DNA from: 73-13 sp035556395
GTDB taxonomy: Bacteria > Actinomycetota > Actinomycetes > Actinomycetales > Microbacteriaceae
DNA: 17,537 nucleotides
Assembly: GCA_035556395.1 (NCBI GenBank)
Contig: DATMFB010000199.1
Span: 1 to 17,537, forward strand
Reading direction: 5' to 3'
The notes under the pieces are model-generated. The model saw nothing but the letters and a program-made list of their open reading frames with translations. It was not told the origin of the DNA and searched no databases. Positions 12,909-17,537 of the stretch are shown piece after piece. The number at the start of each line of letters is the position of its first letter. Position 1 is the first letter of the stretch. The translations under genes were made by a program, and so were the position numbers.

Positions 12909-14309
12909 ATGGGCGCGGTCAGGGGCACCTTCGTCGACTTCATCGACGATCCCTGGCGGCATCCCGGGGACGAGGCCGCGGCGACGCGGTTCATCCACGA
13001 CGGTCTGCTCGTCGTCGACGACGGCATCATCGCGGACTTCGGACCCTACGATGAGGTTTCGGCGCGACACCCCGAGGCGGCTGCGCACGCGACGACGATC
13101 GCCGACCGGATCATCCTCCCCGGCTTCATCGACGGGCACGTCCACGTGCCGCAGACCCGGATCCTCGGCGCCTACGGCGAGCAGCTGCTCCCCTGGCTCG
13201 AGAAATGGGTCTTCCCCGAGGAGCGCAAGTACTTCGACCCCGAGTACGCGATCGACGGGATCAGTCGATTCTTCGACAACCTGCTCGCCGCGGGCACGAC
13301 GACCGTGCAGGCGTTCACGACCGCGAAGCAGATCACGACCGAGCTCCTCTTCGAGGAGGCGGCTCGCCGCGACGTGCGGATCATCGCGGGGATCACGGCG
13401 ATCGACCGGAATGCGCCCGACTGGTTCACCACCACCCCCCAGGAGTACTACGCCGCCTCGAAGGAGCTGATCGCGAAGTACGACGGCCAGGGCCGAGCGC
13501 ACTACGCGATCACCCCGCGGTTCGCCTACGGCGCGTCGGCCGAGCTGCTCGAGGCGTGCGGTCGGCTCAAGGCCGAGCACCCGGACATGCACGTGCACAC
13601 GCACATCTCGGAGAACCCGGCCGAGATCCGCGGGGTCCTCGCGCGATACGACGACTGCACCGACTATCTCGCCGTCTACGAGCGGTTCGGGCTCGTCGGA
13701 CCGCGATTCACCGGCGGCCACGGCGTCTGGATCACCGACCCGGAGTTCCGCCGGCTGTCCGCCGCCGGCGCGGCGCTGACGTTCTGCCCGACCTCGAACC
13801 TCTACCTGGGCTCCGGGCTCTTCCGCCTCGGCAAGGCGAAGGACCCCGAGCACCCCGTCCGGCTCACGTTCGGCTCCGACGTCGGCGGCGGGAACCGCTT
13901 CAGCATGCTCGACGTGCTCGACGACGCCTACAAGGTCGGGATGCTGAACGCCACCCTGCTCGACGGCTCGATCGACCCGGGACGGCAGGACCTCGCCGAG
14001 TCCGAGCGCAACAGGCTCTCCTGGTCGAGGGCGTTCTACTCCCTCACCCTCGGGGGCGCCGAGGGCCTCTATCTCGATGACCGGATCGGCAGCTTCGACA
14101 TCGGCAAGGAGGCCGACTTCGTGGCCCTCGACTGGACGCAGGGCCCGCCGGGCGCCGCGTGGCACGCCTCCCTGCTCTGGGACGGCCCGGGCACGCCCGC
14201 CGACCTCGAGACGGTCGGCGAGCTGCTCTTCGCGATCATGTCGGTCGGCGACGAGCGCGCGGTCGCGGAGACCTGGATCGCGGGCGAACGGCGTTACCAC
14301 CGAGCCTGA
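12909..14309 (+). CDS. guaD: guanine deaminase-type amidohydrolase
   Basis: A 466-residue zinc amidohydrolase. The metal-binding and substrate motifs are those of guanine deaminase, which converts guanine to xanthine: PGFIDGHVHVPQTRILGAYGEQLLPWL with zinc ligands His77 and His79, TPRF (Arg204), HTHISEN with His232 and Glu235, GGHGVW with His271, FCPTSNLYLGSGLF, and GSDVGGGNRFSMLD with Asp324. The QTR.LGAYGEQLL and CPTSNLYLGSGLF blocks are nearly diagnostic for GuaD. Length is normal. It has its own promoter-like sequence and lies upstream of a vanillyl-alcohol-oxidase-type gene, separated by 48 bases with an operator-like repeat. No other purine gene is visible, so a related aminohydrolase activity remains possible. 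The two residues after His271 (Val-Trp rather than Val-His of E. coli GuaD) are the main difference I see. Confidence 0.88.
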   Translation: MGAVRGTFVDFIDDPWRHPGDEAAATRFIHDGLLVVDDGIIADFGPYDEVSARHPEAAAHATTIADRIILPGFIDGHVHVPQTRILGAYGEQLLPWLEKWVFPEERKYFDPEYAIDGISRFFDNLLAAGTTTVQAFTTAKQITTELLFEEAARRDVRIIAGITAIDRNAPDWFTTTPQEYYAASKELIAKYDGQGRAHYAITPRFAYGASAELLEACGRLKAEHPDMHVHTHISENPAEIRGVLARYDDCTDYLAVYERFGLVGPRFTGGHGVWITDPEFRRLSAAGAALTFCPTSNLYLGSGLFRLGKAKDPEHPVRLTFGSDVGGGNRFSMLDVLDDAYKVGMLNATLLDGSIDPGRQDLAESERNRLSWSRAFYSLTLGGAEGLYLDDRIGSFDIGKEADFVALDWTQGPPGAAWHASLLWDGPGTPADLETVGELLFAIMSVGDERAVAETWIAGERRYHRA

Positions 14310-14316
14310 ACCTACG

Positions 14317-14342
14317 CGGTATGATGTCAGACAAACATACCG
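14317..14342. promoter_or_regulatory. operator-like inverted repeat and -10 box upstream of the first VAO-type oxidase
   Basis: CGGTATG (14317-14323) and CATACCG (14336-14342) form a perfect 7-base inverted repeat around 12 bases. The centre contains TGTCAGACA (14325-14333), itself a perfect palindrome. TATGAT (14320-14325) is a good -10 box, so the transcript should start within this element, about 25 bases before the ATG at 14358. TGTC-A-GACA resembles operators of FadR-type (FCD) GntR repressors, which is inference. Binding here would block transcription of the oxidase gene. No regulator gene for it is in the window. Confidence 0.6.
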
Positions 14343-14344
14343 AT

Positions 14345-14349
14345 GGAGG
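14345..14349 (+). promoter_or_regulatory. ribosome binding site that decides the oxidase start
   Basis: GGAGG at 14345-14349 is 8 bases from ATG 14358. This selects 14358 over the in-frame ATG at 14343, which would place the site inside the coding region. Confidence 0.75.
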
Positions 14350-14357
14350 ACAGGGCA

Positions 14358-15890
14358 ATGGAGCTCGTCGACACCACCCCTTACCGTCTCGGCGACACCG
14401 ACCGGGCGATCGCGGCATTCCAGGCCGAGCTCGGCACGGAATCCGTCGTCACCGACCCGGAGGACCTGAAGGCCGTCCGCGACCCGTACACGTACGTCGA
14501 GTCCGAGCAGTTCGATCCGTCCGCCATGGTCATGCCCGAGTCCGTCGAGCAGGTCCAGGCGATCGTGCGGATCGCGAACGAGACCGGCACGCCGCTGTGG
14601 ACCTGGAGCCAGGGCCGCAACGTCACCTACGGCGGCCCCGCGACGCGCGTCAAGGGCTCCGTCATCGTCAACCTGCGCAAGATGAACCGCGTCCTGGAAG
14701 TCAACGAGGAGCTCGCCTACGCCGTCGTCGAGCCGGGCGTGCGCTGGTTCGATCTCTATGACGCGCTCGAGGCCGCCGGCGGGCGCTGCTGGACCTCGAT
14801 CCCCGACCTGGGCTGGGGCTCCGTCATCGCGAACTCCACCGAGTACGGCCGCGGCTACACCCCCATGGGCGACCACCCCGAGAACCTCATCGGCCAGGAG
14901 GTCGTGCTCCCGACCGGCGAGCTGATGCGCACCGGCTTCGGCGCCCTCCCCGACTCGGTCGGGCGCTACGTCTACAAGCACGGCTTCGGCCCCCGCCTCG
15001 ACGGACTGTTCTACCAGTCCGGCAACGGCATCATCGTGAACTCCGGGTTCTGGCTCCAGCGCCGGCCCGAGAAGTACGCCGTCGTCTGGCTCTCCTTCCG
15101 GGGCGACGAGGCGCTCGTGCGCGTCGTGGACACCATGCGCGAGGCGCTGCTCGAGAAGAACATCCACAACCATCCGGTCATCATGCGCGGCACGACGCTC
15201 GACTCGGATGGGAACACGACGTTCTCCACGGACCAGGACGCCTGGCTCACCCGCTTCGCCGTCTACGGTCGCGAAGGCGTCGTCGACGCGACGCTGAAGG
15301 CGCTGCACGACCAGTTCGACGTGATCCCGACGCTCGCGTGGGCCCGCGAGGTCGTCTACGACGGGACGAAGCGCGACGGCTTCCCGAGCCACGACGACCG
15401 TGTCATGGCCGGCATCCCCGACATGGACATCCTCGACATGTTCCAGAAGATCTACGGACCGCCCGGAGCGCACCTCGACTTCTCCCCCACCGGGCGGATG
15501 GTCGGCACCGAGGTGCTCGAGACGGCGAAGCTCATCCAGGCCGGCTACGAGGAGGTCGGGGCGCCGTTCTTCAGCGGTCTGATGATCTCGCCGCGCAACG
15601 TGCTCCACGTCTCGAGCGCGTTCTACGACGTCAAGGACGAGGCGCAGACCCGCAAGGTCTACGAGAACTACACGAAGATGGTCGACGTGATGGCCGAGCG
15701 CGGCCAGCAGGTCTATCGGACGCATCTCCAGCACCAGGACCACGTGCAGTCGAAGCTGAGCTTCAACGACCACATCCAGCGCCGGGTCGCCGAGGCGATC
15801 AAGGACACGCTGGATCCGAACGGGATCCTCCAGCCGGGCAAGGCCGGCATCTGGGCGAAGCGGTTCCGCGAGGACCGCGGGGAGCAGTAG
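14358..15890 (+). CDS. FAD-dependent oxidase of the vanillyl-alcohol oxidase / eugenol oxidase family
   Basis: A 510-residue flavoprotein close to Rhodococcus eugenol oxidase and fungal vanillyl-alcohol oxidase (VAO), which oxidise para-substituted phenols with O2. The N-terminal PCMH-type FAD domain shows MVMPESVEQVQAIVRIANE, TYGGPATRVKGSVI (Tyr91) and YAVVEPGVRWFDLYDAL. The catalytic Asp of VAO (Asp170) corresponds to Asp150 in PDLGWGS, and VAO Tyr187 to Tyr167 in GYTPMGDH. The substrate domain keeps His372 (AHLDFSP), the covalent histidyl-FAD position, and Tyr453-Arg454 in VYRTH, matching VAO Tyr503-Arg504. It ends with DPNGILQPGKAGIW. The phenol-binding set is thus complete, so a 4-alkylphenol or phenolic alcohol is the likely substrate. 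The MHH motif I recall from eugenol oxidase reads VLH here. It faces a paralogue 11 bases away. Confidence 0.88.
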   Translation: MELVDTTPYRLGDTDRAIAAFQAELGTESVVTDPEDLKAVRDPYTYVESEQFDPSAMVMPESVEQVQAIVRIANETGTPLWTWSQGRNVTYGGPATRVKGSVIVNLRKMNRVLEVNEELAYAVVEPGVRWFDLYDALEAAGGRCWTSIPDLGWGSVIANSTEYGRGYTPMGDHPENLIGQEVVLPTGELMRTGFGALPDSVGRYVYKHGFGPRLDGLFYQSGNGIIVNSGFWLQRRPEKYAVVWLSFRGDEALVRVVDTMREALLEKNIHNHPVIMRGTTLDSDGNTTFSTDQDAWLTRFAVYGREGVVDATLKALHDQFDVIPTLAWAREVVYDGTKRDGFPSHDDRVMAGIPDMDILDMFQKIYGPPGAHLDFSPTGRMVGTEVLETAKLIQAGYEEVGAPFFSGLMISPRNVLHVSSAFYDVKDEAQTRKVYENYTKMVDVMAERGQQVYRTHLQHQDHVQSKLSFNDHIQRRVAEAIKDTLDPNGILQPGKAGIWAKRFREDRGEQ

Positions 15891-15901
15891 CTCCCCTTCC
15901 C

Positions 15902-17473
15902 CTACTCGTCCGGTCGGACGTGCCGCAGGTGCGCGTAGCGGCTGGGCCAGATGCCGTGACGACCGGGCATGATGATGCCGTTCGGGTCGATCGCGTCCTT
16001 GATCCGCTCGAGGAAGCGGCGATAGGCGTGGTCGCCGAACGAGTGGACCGCGCGGGCGTCGTCCATGTAGTCCAGGTGCGCGCGGAACTCCCCGTAGCCG
16101 AGCTGGCCCATCTTCTTCACGAGCTTGCGGGCGACCCGGTAGCCGGCCTCGACCTGCGCGGGGTTCGTCATCATGAACGGGATGACCGCCACGACGCACG
16201 CGGTGCGGTCGTTGAACGCGTAGATGCTCGCGATGAAGTTGAGGCCCTCCTCGGCCATCAGCCGAGCCATCTCCCCCTGCGCCGCCCGCACCTCGGAGCC
16301 GACCAGCGGCACCAGCGGGGCGAAGCCGAGGTGCCCGAGGTCGGCCGGCCACTGACCGGAGTCCATCAGCTTCATCGTCGGGATGCCGGCCTGGACCTTG
16401 TCGGCCTCGCGATCGATCTGGTCGTACTCGTCCGGGGCGAATATCCGGTGACTCGTCACCGTCGCCCCCGGGATCGCCTCCCACACCTCCCGAATGCGGG
16501 CGAGCTTCGCATCCACGATCGCCCGTCGACCCCACAACGCCGTGCGCACCGCCCAGCGTCCGACGCCGCTGTCATCGGCCAGCTTCTGGATCCCGGCCTC
16601 GTCGACCAGGTCCGGCCCCACTACGTCCCACTCCAGGAACTGCGACACCGCGGTCAACGTCGACATGATCGCCGGGACCGCGTTGATCGTGCCCTCCAGG
16701 CGCAGGTCGCGCAGCGTGTCCACCAGGATCTCGAGATCCGCGTCGTTGGGCACCGTGAGCATGAGCGGCGCATAGGCCTCGGGCTTGCGCTGCAGCCAGA
16801 CCCCGGCGCGCACCACGATGCCGAAGTTCGACTGGGCGAAGAACCGGTCCAAGGACGGTCCATAGCTGTTCTTGTACGTATGGAACGTCTTGTTGCCCGG
16901 GATGCTGCCCATGTTCGTGCGCAGCAACGACCCGTCCGCGAGCACGACCTCCAGGCCGGTCAGCGTCTGGTTGTTCTCGCCGAGCGGCAGATAGCCCGAG
17001 CCGTTGTCCATCTGATTGCCGATGACACTGCCCCAGCCGAGATCCGGGACCATGACCTGCAGATCGCCGCCCTCGGCCTCCAACGCGTCGTACAGGTCGA
17101 ACCAGCGCACCCCCGGCTCGACGACCGCGTACGCGAGCTCGTGGTTGATCTCCAGCACCCGGTTCATCTTCCGCAGGCTGATCAGCAGCGACCCACGAAC
17201 GCGAGGCGCAGGGCCCCCGTAGCCGTTGTTGCGACCCTGCGAATGCGGCCAGACCGGCACCTCATGGGCATTGCAGATCCGCATGACCGCCTGCACCTGC
17301 TCCGTCGTCGTCGGTTCGACGACACCACACGCCAGGAAGCGATCATCGCCCGGAAGCCCATACGGGTCCCGGAACGCATCGACCCCGTCGTCATCGACGA
17401 TGACACCAGCCACGCCGAGCGCGGCACGCAACTCCTCAAGGACCTCCGGGGCGAGGACAGGACGCTCGCTCAT
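15902..17473 (-). CDS. second VAO-type FAD oxidase paralogue with an altered catalytic pocket
   Basis: A 523-residue relative of the oxidase at 14358, sharing the FAD-domain blocks GRNNGYGGPAPRVRGSL (Tyr85), KMNRVLEIN and YAVVEPGVRWFDLYDALEAEG, and PDLGWGSVIGN with Asp144. His381 (LGHLGFAP) fits covalent histidyl-FAD. At the place of the catalytic Tyr503-Arg504 of VAO it has Phe463-Arg464 (GEFRAH), and GYLPLGEN replaces GYTPYGDH. The region matching MHHV of eugenol oxidase reads TACV. FAD binding should be intact, but phenolate stabilisation would be weakened, so the substrate may not be a simple phenol. The start ATG 17473 has AAAGGA (17485-17480) at 6-base spacing and overlaps the preceding gene's stop as ATGA, so it is the downstream partner in an operon entering from the right edge. 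Confidence 0.85.
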   Translation of the reverse strand: MSERPVLAPEVLEELRAALGVAGVIVDDDGVDAFRDPYGLPGDDRFLACGVVEPTTTEQVQAVMRICNAHEVPVWPHSQGRNNGYGGPAPRVRGSLLISLRKMNRVLEINHELAYAVVEPGVRWFDLYDALEAEGGDLQVMVPDLGWGSVIGNQMDNGSGYLPLGENNQTLTGLEVVLADGSLLRTNMGSIPGNKTFHTYKNSYGPSLDRFFAQSNFGIVVRAGVWLQRKPEAYAPLMLTVPNDADLEILVDTLRDLRLEGTINAVPAIMSTLTAVSQFLEWDVVGPDLVDEAGIQKLADDSGVGRWAVRTALWGRRAIVDAKLARIREVWEAIPGATVTSHRIFAPDEYDQIDREADKVQAGIPTMKLMDSGQWPADLGHLGFAPLVPLVGSEVRAAQGEMARLMAEEGLNFIASIYAFNDRTACVVAVIPFMMTNPAQVEAGYRVARKLVKKMGQLGYGEFRAHLDYMDDARAVHSFGDHAYRRFLERIKDAIDPNGIIMPGRHGIWPSRYAHLRHVRPDE

Positions 17474-17537
17474 GCCTGATCCTTTCGATACTCCGGCAGT
17501 GTCCAGCCGTCGAGGTCGTACTCGCTCATCGCCTGCT
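17470..17537 (-). CDS. C-terminal fragment of an unidentified protein translationally coupled to the second oxidase
   Basis: Upstream of the second VAO-type gene on the minus strand an open frame runs from the window edge to the TGA at 17472-17470, which overlaps the oxidase start as ATGA. The 21 visible residues include SEYDLDGWTLPEYRKDQA just before the stop. An in-frame ATG at 17529-17527 could in principle start a 19-codon peptide, but a longer gene entering from outside is more likely. No family can be named from so few residues. Confidence 0.5.
   Translation of the reverse strand, partial: QAMSEYDLDGWTLPEYRKDQA

Noticed and set aside
14343..14357. Earlier in-frame ATG for the first VAO-type oxidase (five extra residues).
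   Set aside because: The GGAGG ribosome binding site at 14345-14349 would lie inside the coding region, and its spacing suits the ATG at 14358.
14681..14780. Recent gene conversion between the two VAO-type genes, suggested by the almost identical protein block.
   Set aside because: The DNA of the two blocks differs at many synonymous positions, which fits purifying selection on an old duplication or separate acquisition.

Overview
The window is a GC-rich, gene-dense piece of an actinobacterial chromosome. The best single clue is the block trpD (minus) diverging from ctaE-qcrC-qcrA-qcrB (plus), the arrangement known from Mycobacterium and many other Actinobacteria. Many genes start without a Shine-Dalgarno sequence and only 6-7 bases after a TANNNT-type -10 box, which is also typical of actinobacterial leaderless mRNAs. 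A member of Micrococcales (Microbacteriaceae-like) is a reasonable guess, but the genus cannot be fixed from the sequence alone.

Layout. Positions 1-357 hold the C-terminal part of a short-chain dehydrogenase. Positions 336-1108 hold a divergent pair: a small cysteine-containing zinc-ribbon-like protein (minus) and an OhrR-like MarR regulator (plus), separated by 29 bases that carry two back-to-back -10 boxes and an inverted repeat. Then come an ABC-F ATPase (1186-2832), a group A FAD monooxygenase-like protein (2846-4087), a membrane-anchored HExxH metallopeptidase-like protein (4097-5065) and glycerol kinase (5062-6561), the last two overlapping by ATGA. On the minus strand follow a PrmC-like glutamine methyltransferase with an NPPW motif (6577-7482) and trpD (7580-8635).

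The respiratory block is ctaE, qcrC, qcrA and qcrB (8719-12898). It encodes subunit III of the aa3 oxidase and the complete cytochrome bcc complex: a dihaem cytochrome cc, a three-helix Rieske protein with a twin-arginine-like motif, and an extended cytochrome b. Together these form the quinol:O2 oxidoreductase supercomplex of actinobacteria.

The last third looks accessory or catabolic. It holds a guanine-deaminase-type amidohydrolase (12909-14309) and then two paralogous vanillyl-alcohol-oxidase-type flavoproteins facing each other (14358-15890 plus, 15902-17473 minus). The first has a near-perfect operator-like inverted repeat and a -10 box upstream. The second overlaps by ATGA the end of another minus-strand gene that leaves the window. 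The second oxidase has lost a tyrosine that is catalytic in characterised relatives, so its substrate is open.

Genes cover nearly everything. No gap exceeds 100 bases, and no tRNA, rRNA, CRISPR array or insertion sequence was seen. The most interesting points are the shared operator at the MarR/zinc-ribbon divergence, the repeated use of a stop codon as part of the next gene's -10 box, the methyltransferase and oxidase active-site variants, and the isolated 22-base palindrome between trpD and the prmC-like gene.
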